A stretch of DNA of 49,023 nucleotides. It comes from an uncultured Candidatus Melainabacteria bacterium (GTDB lineage Bacteria > Cyanobacteriota > Vampirovibrionia > Gastranaerophilales > Gastranaerophilaceae). The stretch spans positions 1-49,023 of the forward strand of contig CAKVLL010000012.1 in NCBI GenBank assembly GCA_934757255.1, written 5' to 3'. This document shows, piece after piece, positions 7,339 through 14,863 of the stretch. How positions within the stretch are numbered: position 1 is the stretch's first letter; every line of letters starts with the position of its first letter. The translations under genes and the position numbers were made by a program. The notes below the pieces were generated by a model. That model ran no database searches and was not told the DNA's origin. It worked only from the letters and a program-made list of their open reading frames with translations.

Positions 7339-8017
7339 AGTATTTGTTAGAACTGGCAATGTAAAGAAATTTACAGGATTAATGAGCAGATTACTTGATA
7401 AATCGAGTGAAGTACCTAAAATGGGTTTAATATATGGAGACCCCGGACTCGGAAAATCTCAAACCGCAATATGGTGGGCAGGACAAAATGATGCAGTATA
7501 TATAAGAGCTCAAAACAGAATGACGAGCAAATGGTTGCTGGAAAGTATTGTAATTGAACTCGGAGAATCGCCATCAAGAAAGATGTCGGATTTAATGGAA
7601 CAATGTATAGCACATTTAAGGTTGCACCCTCAAGTCATAGTTGTTGATGAAGTGGATTATTTGGTCGATAGATTAAAGGTTGTTGAAACATTAAGAGATA
7701 TTCATGATTTAGCATGTGTACCGATTGTATTAATAGGTATGCAGAATTCTAAACAAAAACTGGGAAAATATAGACATTTATATGACAGGGTTTCAGAAGT
7801 TTTAGAGTTTAAGACTTTTACAAAGGACGATATTTTCACTCTGGTTGATGAATTATCTGAAATTAAAATAACCGACGAAGCAAAAGAGATAATATTTGAA
7901 CGAACGAATCGTCTGAGGCAATTGAGAAAAGGAATTGCAATGCTTGAAAATTTAGCAAAAATAAACGGATTAAATAAGATTGATGTAAAACAAGTGAAAG
8001 GATTAACAATTGAATAA
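7331..8017 (+). CDS. MuB/TnsC-like AAA+ transposition ATPase
   Basis: MuB-type ATPases coat target DNA, choose target sites and activate the transposase. The 228-residue protein has Walker A GDPGLGKS (36-43), Walker B VIVVDE (102-107) and a sensor-like IVLIGM segment near 131-136. The start at 7331 has GAGG 6-9 bases upstream inside the transposase gene; a further ATG at 7319 is less well placed. It overlaps the transposase by 8 bp and the next gene by 8 bp, so the three are translationally coupled and probably work as one machine. Confidence 0.88.
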   Translation: MNKVFVRTGNVKKFTGLMSRLLDKSSEVPKMGLIYGDPGLGKSQTAIWWAGQNDAVYIRAQNRMTSKWLLESIVIELGESPSRKMSDLMEQCIAHLRLHPQVIVVDEVDYLVDRLKVVETLRDIHDLACVPIVLIGMQNSKQKLGKYRHLYDRVSEVLEFKTFTKDDIFTLVDELSEIKITDEAKEIIFERTNRLRQLRKGIAMLENLAKINGLNKIDVKQVKGLTIE

Positions 8018-9659
8018 TAAGAATTTAATAATAAAGACTGCAAGAAGATTAGATAAATTCCAAATGTCGGATTTAGTAATGATTACTGAGCTTGATGAAT
8101 CTGAAGTTGAATATATTGTATCAGAATTAATTTCGGAACAAATTATTATAAAAAATAATGATAATTATTTTTATAACCTTAAAAAATTGACTCCACCTTC
8201 AAAATTAAATAATAAGCATGGCAAAACAAGTTCTAATATGCCTATTATAAATATAGAAAACGAAGACGGTTATGACTATTTTTTGACTTTAGCAGAAACA
8301 ACTCGAAATAAAATAAAAAATTATATAGAAGCATTAAATTTCATTACTAATGCAGGTTGGATTAATACATCACGAGTATTAGAAATTTACAATTCACATT
8401 CAAATTATAAAAAAGTTTCATATTCTACATTAAATAAAATAAAAAACACATATTTAAAATATGGTTTTAAAGGTATTTTACCTCCTAAACAAGAGCATAA
8501 TATACCTTTGATTCCTAAAGAAATCTATGAATGTTTCAAAAAATATTACTTGAATACTAACAAATTATCAGCTTGTGACTCAATATATTATGCTCAACAA
8601 GAGTTACAAAAGCAGAAAAAAATAGAACAACCTTATGCTTATGTACCGGCAACATTTTTAAGAAAACTTAGAACTGAATTTACACCGGAGCAGATAGAGT
8701 ATTTTAGAAAAACTGTAAAGCCTTTACCTGATACAAGTATTGTAGATAATTCTTACAGTCTTTCTAATATGCTCTTTGAAAATGCTGCAGATATTTATTT
8801 TAGGAATTTAAAATCTTCAAATCAACTCGAAAAATTAATGCAGCAAAAAACTTGTTATAATAATCATTTGCAAGAAATTTTTGGGAATATGAAGATTAAA
8901 GATATTGATTCTAAAGTTATAGCAAAATATAAGCAGAAAGAATTTGATAATGGGTGCAGTCTTAATTCTGTTCAGCATTATGTAATAATAGTTAAAAATA
9001 TTATCAAAAATATATGCCCTGATAAAAATAACTTAAATGACATAAAGAAATGCCGAAACAAATCCTTTGCTCCAAGTATGAATTTACTATCTGAAAATCA
9101 AATAGGAGAACTTTTGAATTTGGCATATGATAAATATTCTTGGGCTTATCCTATTATTTATTTGACACTTTCTACAGGAGCTACTGTTCCGGAACTATTG
9201 GCTCTTAAGTGGAATAATATTAATTTTAAAAATAATACAATTTTTTTAAAACATTTTCTATATGGAGAAAAGTTAATTTTAAATAGAGGTAATTCTACAA
9301 TGCGGACACTTGTTATAGACGAAAATATTTCTAATTTACTAAAAGTCAGATACGATAAGATAGCTGATATAGAGGAATTTGTATTTAAAATAGATGGTAT
9401 CAAAGTCGTACAACAATATTTGGAAGAGAAAGTATTGACCCAAATTTCAGAAAAACTAAATATACCAAAACTTTTTCCAAGCGATTTGCAACATAATTTT
9501 GTAAATATGTGCCTACGACAAAATATCCCGATTACATTTATTCAAAAATCTGTAGGTTATTATGGAATTATTAATTTTATAAAAACATATCGAACATTAA
9601 TTGAAAATACCGAGAATAAATTTTATAATCCGTTGCGGAATCTTAAAACAAGCCTTTAA
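8010..9659 (+). CDS. Element protein: DNA-binding domains fused to a catalytically degenerate tyrosine recombinase
   Basis: The TTG start at 8010 has AAAGGA 7 bases upstream and overlaps the ATPase gene by 8 bp. Residues 15-60 look like a winged helix. Residues about 95-240 resemble MuA/TnsB-type DNA-binding domains (YSTLNKIKNTYLKYGFKGILPP). Residues about 255-535 have the layout of a phage-type integrase. The catalytic positions are changed: TGATVPELLALKW (389-401) has Thr392 where the first Arg belongs, SDLQHN (491-496) has lost the His and second Arg, and VGY replaces LGH; a Tyr (527) remains. In Tn7-like elements this slot usually holds TniQ/TnsD, so target choice or end recognition is a plausible role, by inference. 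Confidence 0.72.
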   Translation: MNNKNLIIKTARRLDKFQMSDLVMITELDESEVEYIVSELISEQIIIKNNDNYFYNLKKLTPPSKLNNKHGKTSSNMPIINIENEDGYDYFLTLAETTRNKIKNYIEALNFITNAGWINTSRVLEIYNSHSNYKKVSYSTLNKIKNTYLKYGFKGILPPKQEHNIPLIPKEIYECFKKYYLNTNKLSACDSIYYAQQELQKQKKIEQPYAYVPATFLRKLRTEFTPEQIEYFRKTVKPLPDTSIVDNSYSLSNMLFENAADIYFRNLKSSNQLEKLMQQKTCYNNHLQEIFGNMKIKDIDSKVIAKYKQKEFDNGCSLNSVQHYVIIVKNIIKNICPDKNNLNDIKKCRNKSFAPSMNLLSENQIGELLNLAYDKYSWAYPIIYLTLSTGATVPELLALKWNNINFKNNTIFLKHFLYGEKLILNRGNSTMRTLVIDENISNLLKVRYDKIADIEEFVFKIDGIKVVQQYLEEKVLTQISEKLNIPKLFPSDLQHNFVNMCLRQNIPITFIQKSVGYYGIINFIKTYRTLIENTENKFYNPLRNLKTSL

Positions 9660-9673
9660 AGGCTTGTTTTTTA
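9645..9673 (+). terminator. Rho-independent terminator of the transposition operon
   Basis: A perfect 26-bp palindrome (AAAACAAGCCTTT and its complement, 9645-9670) ends in a T run and contains the stop codon at 9657-9659. Because it is symmetrical it could act in both directions. Confidence 0.8.
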
Positions 9674-9767
9674 TTTAACACATATATTTTATTAATTTTG
9701 TAAAATAAATTGAATACAGAGAAATTTAAACACTTTTTGAACGGGGTTTGAATATAACTTGTGCGTA

Positions 9768-9979
9768 TCAATTTTTACGATTTTCGTTATCAATAAAAAA
9801 TGCATTCAATAAATCTACTTCACGATGCAGATATTTTACAATAGGAGCTAGATTATAACATTCTTCTGTATCTGGCTGCGTTTCGCAAAATAATTTACGA
9901 CAACCGCCATGTTATAAACATCTTCCGCCCACTTGCTTAACTGCTTAAAGTCTTTATTTGTAACATTATATCTGGCACT
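9768..9979 (-). pseudogene. Decayed small gene of unknown function
   Basis: On the minus strand, from 9979, a frame reads ARYNVTNKDFKQLSKWAEDV then YNMAVVVNYFAK. A one-base shift near 9887 moves it into a frame reading PDTEECYNLAPIVKYLHREV and on to a TGA at 9768. A GGAGG lies 4-8 bases upstream but no start codon is in frame. It looks like a roughly 70-residue gene with one frameshift and a lost start. Family not recognised. The remaining parts of 9674-10138 hold no other gene I can support. Confidence 0.4.
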
Positions 9980-10127
9980 AAAACCTCCTTTGCACGAAAA
10001 ACATTAGCATTAAAGCTACCAAATAGGAGACTTTATTAGAAAACTCTTTACAAAACAACACTGGGGTAAATTAAACGGGTAAAATAACATAAAAGTTCAA
10101 TTTCATGGTAATATAGAGGAGTAAATA

Positions 10128-10142
10128 ATGGGGATAAATTGA
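10128..10142 (+). other. Four-codon leader reading frame overlapping the hsdM start
   Basis: An ATG at 10128 has an excellent ribosome-binding site (GAGGAG, 10117-10122) but encodes only Met-Gly-Ile-Asn before TGA (10140-10142). The TGA overlaps a TTG (10139-10141) in the hsdM frame, as in termination-reinitiation pairs. It may couple or damp hsdM translation. Confidence 0.4.
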
Positions 10143-11611
10143 TAACTAACTGGGGGTATCAGGTGTTCGAACAGAGTTTTAAAAATATTGATAATCTACT
10201 AAGAAAAGATAAGGGACTTTCAACTGAAATAGATTATGTTGAGCAGACTTCGTGGCTTTTGTTTCTCAAGTATTTGGAAGATTTGGAGAAAAATAAAGCA
10301 CTTGAAGCAGAATTGAACGGACAAACTTATACACCTATCTTGGATAATAAATATACTTGGAGCAGTTGGGCATATCCTGCTGATTCTGACGGAAATCTTG
10401 ATAATGATAAAGCTCTCACTGGAGAAGATTTGAATAATTTTGTGAGAAACGAGCTTTTCCCTTATTTAAAGAGTTTTAAGCAAAGAGCAGAAAGTACAAA
10501 TACTCTTGAATACAAGATTGGCGAAATATTTAACGAAATTATAAATAAATTCCAAAGCGGTTATATTCTAAGACTGGTTATTGATATTATTCAAACCATG
10601 CGTTTTCAGACAAGCGAAGAAAAACACGAACTTTCTTGTTTGTATGAAGACAAGATTCAAAACATGGGTAATTCCGGAAGAAACGGCGGAGAATATTATA
10701 CTCCAAGACCACTAATCAGAACGATTATTAAAGCAATAAAACCTGTAATTGGTAATAAGATTTATGATGGTGCTTTAGGTTCAGCAGGGTTCTTGGTAGA
10801 AGCCTTTGATTATCTCAAGAACTCAAGAGAACTTTCTGTTAATGATATGAAAACTTTGCAAGAAAATACATTGTTTGGTAAGGAAGCAAAGCCGATTCCG
10901 TACATTATCGGAACAATGAATATGATTCTGCATGGGGTGGAAGCACCTCACATTTTGCATACAAATACGCTTGCGGAAAACATTATGCAGATTCAGGAAA
11001 AAGACAGATATGATGTGATATTAGCAAACCCGCCATTCGGTGCAAGTGAAGATATAGCTTCTGTTGAACAAAACTTCCCAATCCGTTCAAGCGAAACGGC
11101 GTATTTATTCCTTCAACATTTTATAAAGTCTCTTAAAGCAGGCGGCATGGCAGGTATTGTAATAAAAAATACATTCTTATCTAATGGTGATGCTAAAGAA
11201 GTAAGACGGGAACTCTTGGAATCGTGTAACTTGTATGCTGTTCTTGATTTGCCGGCAAAAGTGTTTACAGCCGGAGTAAAAACCGTTGTCTTGTTCTTTA
11301 AAAAAGGCGAACCGACTAAAAAGATTTGGTATTATCAGCTGAACTTGGACAGAAACCTGGGTAAAACAAATCCGCTTAATGAAAACGATTTGGCTGATTT
11401 CTTGACTCAACTCTACGGATTTAAGGACTCCGATAATTCTTGGGTGGTAAATGTAGCAGATATAGATGCAGAAACTCTTGATTTATCGGTTAAAAACCCA
11501 AACAAAAATGATGAAATAATTTATCGTGAGCCGAAGAATATTATTGCAGAAATCGAGCAACTGGACACACAAAGTGCTAAAATTATTGCTAAAATTAAGG
11601 AGTTGGTGTAG
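10139..11611 (+). CDS. hsdM: Type I restriction-modification system methyltransferase subunit HsdM
   Basis: HsdM methylates adenine in the DNA site chosen by HsdS, using S-adenosylmethionine, and is also part of the restriction complex. The 490-residue protein has the N-terminal HsdM domain (FEQSFKNIDNLL, EQTSWLLFLKYLEDLE), the GRNGGEYYTPR entry to the methylase fold near residue 182, and the N6-adenine motif NPPFG at about 297-301. The start is uncertain: TTG at 10139 overlaps a tiny leader frame, while GTG at 10163 gives the N-terminus VFEQSFKNID that matches common family members and has a G-rich stretch upstream. It opens a run of tightly packed genes ending with hsdR. Confidence 0.94.
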   Translation: MITNWGYQVFEQSFKNIDNLLRKDKGLSTEIDYVEQTSWLLFLKYLEDLEKNKALEAELNGQTYTPILDNKYTWSSWAYPADSDGNLDNDKALTGEDLNNFVRNELFPYLKSFKQRAESTNTLEYKIGEIFNEIINKFQSGYILRLVIDIIQTMRFQTSEEKHELSCLYEDKIQNMGNSGRNGGEYYTPRPLIRTIIKAIKPVIGNKIYDGALGSAGFLVEAFDYLKNSRELSVNDMKTLQENTLFGKEAKPIPYIIGTMNMILHGVEAPHILHTNTLAENIMQIQEKDRYDVILANPPFGASEDIASVEQNFPIRSSETAYLFLQHFIKSLKAGGMAGIVIKNTFLSNGDAKEVRRELLESCNLYAVLDLPAKVFTAGVKTVVLFFKKGEPTKKIWYYQLNLDRNLGKTNPLNENDLADFLTQLYGFKDSDNSWVVNVADIDAETLDLSVKNPNKNDEIIYREPKNIIAEIEQLDTQSAKIIAKIKELV

Positions 11612-12064
11612 ATGGAACAGGTTTTGTTAAAATTAATAAGTATTTTAAATAAACCTATTCATTTTTTTATTGTAGGTATTGCTTTATTAATATGGGGCAT
11701 ATTTTTTGAACCTCAAAGAAAAAATTATATAACATTAACAGGATTAATATTTCTTTCGATATCCATTTCATCATTTGTTGAATATTTTTATAACAAAGTA
11801 AAATTACAAAATAATGACAAAGTTCTCTCAAATTTATATAAAAATCTATCGTTATATGAATCTTTAATTATAGATCATTGTTTAAGTGAAAATAATCTTT
11901 CATATTATTGTTATGATCCTGATTATTATGAGGCAATGCTATCATTAATATCAAAAGGATTCGGCACACAGAATGATAGTTATTTTGTAATGGATATAAA
12001 CATTTATAAAAGATTAAAAGTTTTTGTAGAGAAAAATAAAAGAAAAAATACAACAAAAGTTTAA
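11612..12064 (+). CDS. Small membrane protein resembling superinfection-exclusion SieB family
   Basis: This 150-residue protein begins directly after the hsdM stop, with AAGGAG about 10 bases upstream. Two membrane segments lie at about 15-32 and 40-58, followed by a short cytoplasmic domain (LSNLYKNLSLYESLIIDHCL, then a single MLSLISKGFG segment). That layout, two N-terminal helices plus a small winged-helix-like tail, resembles SieB-type superinfection-exclusion proteins, which abort infection by other phages. The assignment rests on layout and remembered pattern, so confidence is moderate. It lies between hsdM and hsdS, suggesting an added antiphage function. Confidence 0.5.
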   Translation: MEQVLLKLISILNKPIHFFIVGIALLIWGIFFEPQRKNYITLTGLIFLSISISSFVEYFYNKVKLQNNDKVLSNLYKNLSLYESLIIDHCLSENNLSYYCYDPDYYEAMLSLISKGFGTQNDSYFVMDINIYKRLKVFVEKNKRKNTTKV

Positions 12065-12076
12065 AAGAGGTTAGTT

Positions 12077-12808
12077 ATGCTATCGCAATTAAATGAATTT
12101 GCTAAAAACTATGAATATTTAATCAAAGCAGTTGGGGCATTGATACCAATATTAATTGCCATTCTTACGCTTTATATTGCGTATCAACAGTATAAAATGA
12201 GTCAATATAAAGAATATTGTGAATTTAAAAATAGATTTGAAACAGATTTTGGCGATATAACCTCTAACTTTGAAAAAGAATTTGATGCAATTTTAAAATC
12301 GGAAGAAAAAGGAAAAATAAAAAAAATATTAACATTAATAAGCGCCCTAGAACCTAAATTTGAAAAATATGAAGACTTATTTGATGCAATAGATACAAAG
12401 TTTATAAAAGAATCCTATAAACAACTAAAAAAATGGTTTGAAGAAAACGACTCTTTTAAATGGAACTGGAATTATATTAAAGGAGCATTTAATGTTTTTA
12501 CAGACTTTATATCAGCAATTATATATGCAAAGGGGGTATGCATGGAAAATCCTCTTAATAACACTATTACAATTTATCAGCTTTTATGGAAATTTTGGCT
12601 TAAAATAATAGGATTTATAACTCCTACTCCAATTCAAAAACTTTATAAAAAATATATTAGACGTTTTATTTTCAAAGTAAAATCTATATACTACATAATT
12701 GTTTTCATTATATATTTAATAAAAATCTTCTTTTTTAGTAATGATACAAAAATAAGTAATTCTAATAGTGAGAATAATTTAAAAGAGGATAATAAAAATG
12801 CAAAATAA
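12077..12808 (+). CDS. Membrane protein of unknown function inside the restriction-modification operon
   Basis: I do not recognise a family. The 243-residue product has one clear N-terminal membrane helix (about 16-36, AVGALIPILIAILTLYIAY), a charged helical middle (about 45-140) that may form a coiled coil, and a hydrophobic segment near 203-220 before a polar Asn/Lys-rich tail. AAAAGAGG sits upstream of the ATG, and it overlaps hsdS by 11 bp, so it is translated with the restriction genes. It may form a pair with the SieB-like protein before it, 12 bp away. Confidence 0.75.
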   Translation: MLSQLNEFAKNYEYLIKAVGALIPILIAILTLYIAYQQYKMSQYKEYCEFKNRFETDFGDITSNFEKEFDAILKSEEKGKIKKILTLISALEPKFEKYEDLFDAIDTKFIKESYKQLKKWFEENDSFKWNWNYIKGAFNVFTDFISAIIYAKGVCMENPLNNTITIYQLLWKFWLKIIGFITPTPIQKLYKKYIRRFIFKVKSIYYIIVFIIYLIKIFFFSNDTKISNSNSENNLKEDNKNAK

Positions 12809-13994
12809 AACTCTTGAAAAATGGGAAGAAAAAACGTTAGGTGAAATATGTACAATTACAGCCGGACAATCACCGGAAAGTCAATTTTATAATGCCGAAG
12901 CAAATGGTTTGCCTTTTTATCAAGGTAAAAAAGAATTTACAAATAAATATATAGGAGCTCCAAACGTTTGGACTACTAAAATAACTAAAGAAGCTCAAGC
13001 AGGCGATATTCTTATGTCTGTACGTGCTCCGGTTGGTCCTATAAATTATGCAATCGAAAGATGTTGTATTGGAAGAGGTTTAGCATCAATAAGAAAATCA
13101 GAAAAAATAAGCAATGATTTTTTATTTTATTATCTACTAAGTATACAAGACGAAATAGGTGGTCATGATGGTGCTGTTTTCAACTCTATTAGCAGAAATG
13201 AAATAGCAACATTAAAAATTAAATTACCTCCATTAATAGAACAACAACGGATTGTGGAGATATTGGATAAGGCGTTTGAAAATATTGAAAAAGCAAAGCA
13301 AAACACCCTCAAAAACCTTAACAATGCTAAGGAATTGTTTGAAAGTCACCTAAAAGAATATTTTGAAGTTGGAAATCAAGCTTGGCAAAAATATAAATTA
13401 TCCGAAATAACAACAAAAATTGGTAGTGGAGCAACTCCTTTAGGCGGTAAAAAAGCATATATTGATAGTGGTATTTCATTAATCCGCAGTATGAATGTTT
13501 ATGACAGAGAATTTATTTATGAAGGACTTGCTCATATAAATGAAGAACAAGCAAAACAACTGAATGTTGTAACTATACAAGAAAAAGATGTATTGCTTAA
13601 TATTACAGGTGCATCTGTCGCTAGATGTTGTGTAGTCCCAACGGATGTTATTCCTGCAAGGGTAAATCAGCATGTATCAATAATCCGACCAAAACAAAAT
13701 ATAGTTTTATCTTCATTTCTATGTTATTTATTAACTTCTAATTATTATAAAAATAAGTTATTAAAAGATGGTGAAGAAGGTGGTGCAACAAGACAAGCAT
13801 TAACAAAAACCGGCTTAGAACAATTTGAAGTATATATTCCTAATACTATAACAGAACAACAAAAAATCGTTAAACAACTTGATGAATTGCAAGAACGAAC
13901 TAAAAAACTTGAACAAATCTATTCACAAAAACTTCAAGACCTAGACGAACTAAAGCAATCCATCCTTCAAAAAGCATTTAACGGAGAATTATAA
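12798..13994 (+). CDS. hsdS: Type I restriction-modification specificity subunit HsdS
   Basis: HsdS recognises the split DNA target and scaffolds the HsdM and HsdR subunits. The 398-residue protein has two target-recognition domains (about 8-150 and 200-355). Each is followed by a conserved helix: PPLIEQQRIVEILDKAFENI near 151-170 and TEQQKIVKQLDELQERTKKL near 355-375. It ends in SILQKAFNGEL, typical of the family. Length and both halves look complete, so the system should be specific and active. It overlaps the membrane-protein gene upstream by 11 bp. Confidence 0.93.
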   Translation: MQNKTLEKWEEKTLGEICTITAGQSPESQFYNAEANGLPFYQGKKEFTNKYIGAPNVWTTKITKEAQAGDILMSVRAPVGPINYAIERCCIGRGLASIRKSEKISNDFLFYYLLSIQDEIGGHDGAVFNSISRNEIATLKIKLPPLIEQQRIVEILDKAFENIEKAKQNTLKNLNNAKELFESHLKEYFEVGNQAWQKYKLSEITTKIGSGATPLGGKKAYIDSGISLIRSMNVYDREFIYEGLAHINEEQAKQLNVVTIQEKDVLLNITGASVARCCVVPTDVIPARVNQHVSIIRPKQNIVLSSFLCYLLTSNYYKNKLLKDGEEGGATRQALTKTGLEQFEVYIPNTITEQQKIVKQLDELQERTKKLEQIYSQKLQDLDELKQSILQKAFNGEL

Positions 13995-14849
13995 ATGAGG
14001 ACTAATTTGAAAGAAAAAGCTAAAAATATCAAAATGAACTACTCAAACGAAATGAAACGAGTGGAGAATCTTTTCGGTTTAAGTAAAGTCATCAAATATT
14101 ATCGTGATAATGATTGGACAGGTTTGTATCCTCAATATGCTACAATTCAGGAATTTTTCGGAATGAGTATGTTTATAAGTTATCCACACGCCGGAACATT
14201 TATAAATATTCAGGATATGCGAATATCTCTTGGAGTGTCAGAAGAAGATATTAACAATAACGATATTAACACTTTACTTGATTACTTCGAGTTTGTAATG
14301 AATGTAGTTCTTTATTTTTTTAGTAATTATAAGAACTATAATATTGAATTTGATACAAGATATATAGAAAAAATATTTGGAAATATAAGAACGGTATTAG
14401 ATAGTTTAAATTATAAGTTAGAAGAAATTGATAATTATTATTGTATTGTTGAAAAAGACGCAGCTGCAACTGCTGTTGCAGAAATATATGAAGATATTGC
14501 CGATAGAGTTATTGAATACCGCAGATATGGCTTAAAGGGTAATATTGAACGAAAATGCGAAATCCTTAATACATTAGCAAACAAATTTGAAGCAATAAGA
14601 CCAGAATTAAAAGCAAATAATTTTAGTGACATTGAAGATAAAACCGGCAGCATGCTTAATAATTTAGACATTAGGCACAACAATACTAGTGGTAAAAATG
14701 CGAAAGATATTGTCAAAAATATGTCTGTTGAAGAATTGGAACAATGGTATGATAAAAACTATGATTTATTACTAATGTGCTTTATGTTCCATCATTATTT
14801 AAGTTTTAGAGATGATATTAAAAATCTTAATCAAAAATTAAAGAAATAA
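13995..14849 (+). CDS. Uncharacterised protein with RHNN motif, linked to the restriction cluster
   Basis: The ATG directly follows the hsdS stop, and GGAG lies 9 bases upstream inside hsdS. The 284-residue product is mostly helical with no membrane segment or signal peptide. A late segment reads LNNLDIRHNNTSG (about 224-236), then VEELEQWYDKNYDLLLMC. The R-H spacing differs from the usual RxxxxH of HEPN ribonucleases, so that link is only a thought. Similar helical proteins accompany type I restriction loci, and position suggests a defence accessory role. No function is claimed. Confidence 0.75.
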   Translation: MRTNLKEKAKNIKMNYSNEMKRVENLFGLSKVIKYYRDNDWTGLYPQYATIQEFFGMSMFISYPHAGTFINIQDMRISLGVSEEDINNNDINTLLDYFEFVMNVVLYFFSNYKNYNIEFDTRYIEKIFGNIRTVLDSLNYKLEEIDNYYCIVEKDAAATAVAEIYEDIADRVIEYRRYGLKGNIERKCEILNTLANKFEAIRPELKANNFSDIEDKTGSMLNNLDIRHNNTSGKNAKDIVKNMSVEELEQWYDKNYDLLLMCFMFHHYLSFRDDIKNLNQKLKK

Positions 14850-14851
14850 GG

Positions 14852-14857
14852 TATAAT
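14852..14857 (+). promoter_or_regulatory. -10-like box immediately before the AlbA_2 gene
   Basis: TATAAT (14852-14857) ends 6 bases before the ATG at 14864. The expected transcript start would fall at the ATG, giving a leaderless message. No good -35 box is at the usual distance (TTAATC is 19 bp away), so this may be chance. Confidence 0.3.
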
Positions 14858-14863
14858 AGTTTT

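Larger units (their letters stand above)
3396..9673 (+). mobile_element. Mu-type transposable element (left end placed, right end unresolved)
   Basis: The left boundary is inferred at 3396, where HU coding sequence stops and a TGT, the usual terminal triplet of Mu/Tn7-type elements, begins; GTTAC just before it would be the 5-bp target duplication. Inside are a Mor-like regulator, a Ser/Thr kinase, a MuA-like transposase, a MuB-like ATPase and a DNA-binding/degenerate recombinase protein. The AAACGGAACT motif recurs near the left end and before the transposase. No matching right end, no second GTTAC copy and no HU remainder were found, so 9673 marks only the terminator of the last core gene; the element may extend further. 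Confidence 0.6.

Noticed and set aside
8010..9659. Calling the third element gene TniQ/TnsD or an active integrase
   Set aside because: I see no TniQ zinc-finger pattern, and the integrase catalytic Arg/His/Arg positions are replaced.
9690..9725. TGTAAAATAAATTGAA region as the element's right end
   Set aside because: It resembles the left end only in direct orientation; a right end should be inverted, and no GTTAC follows.
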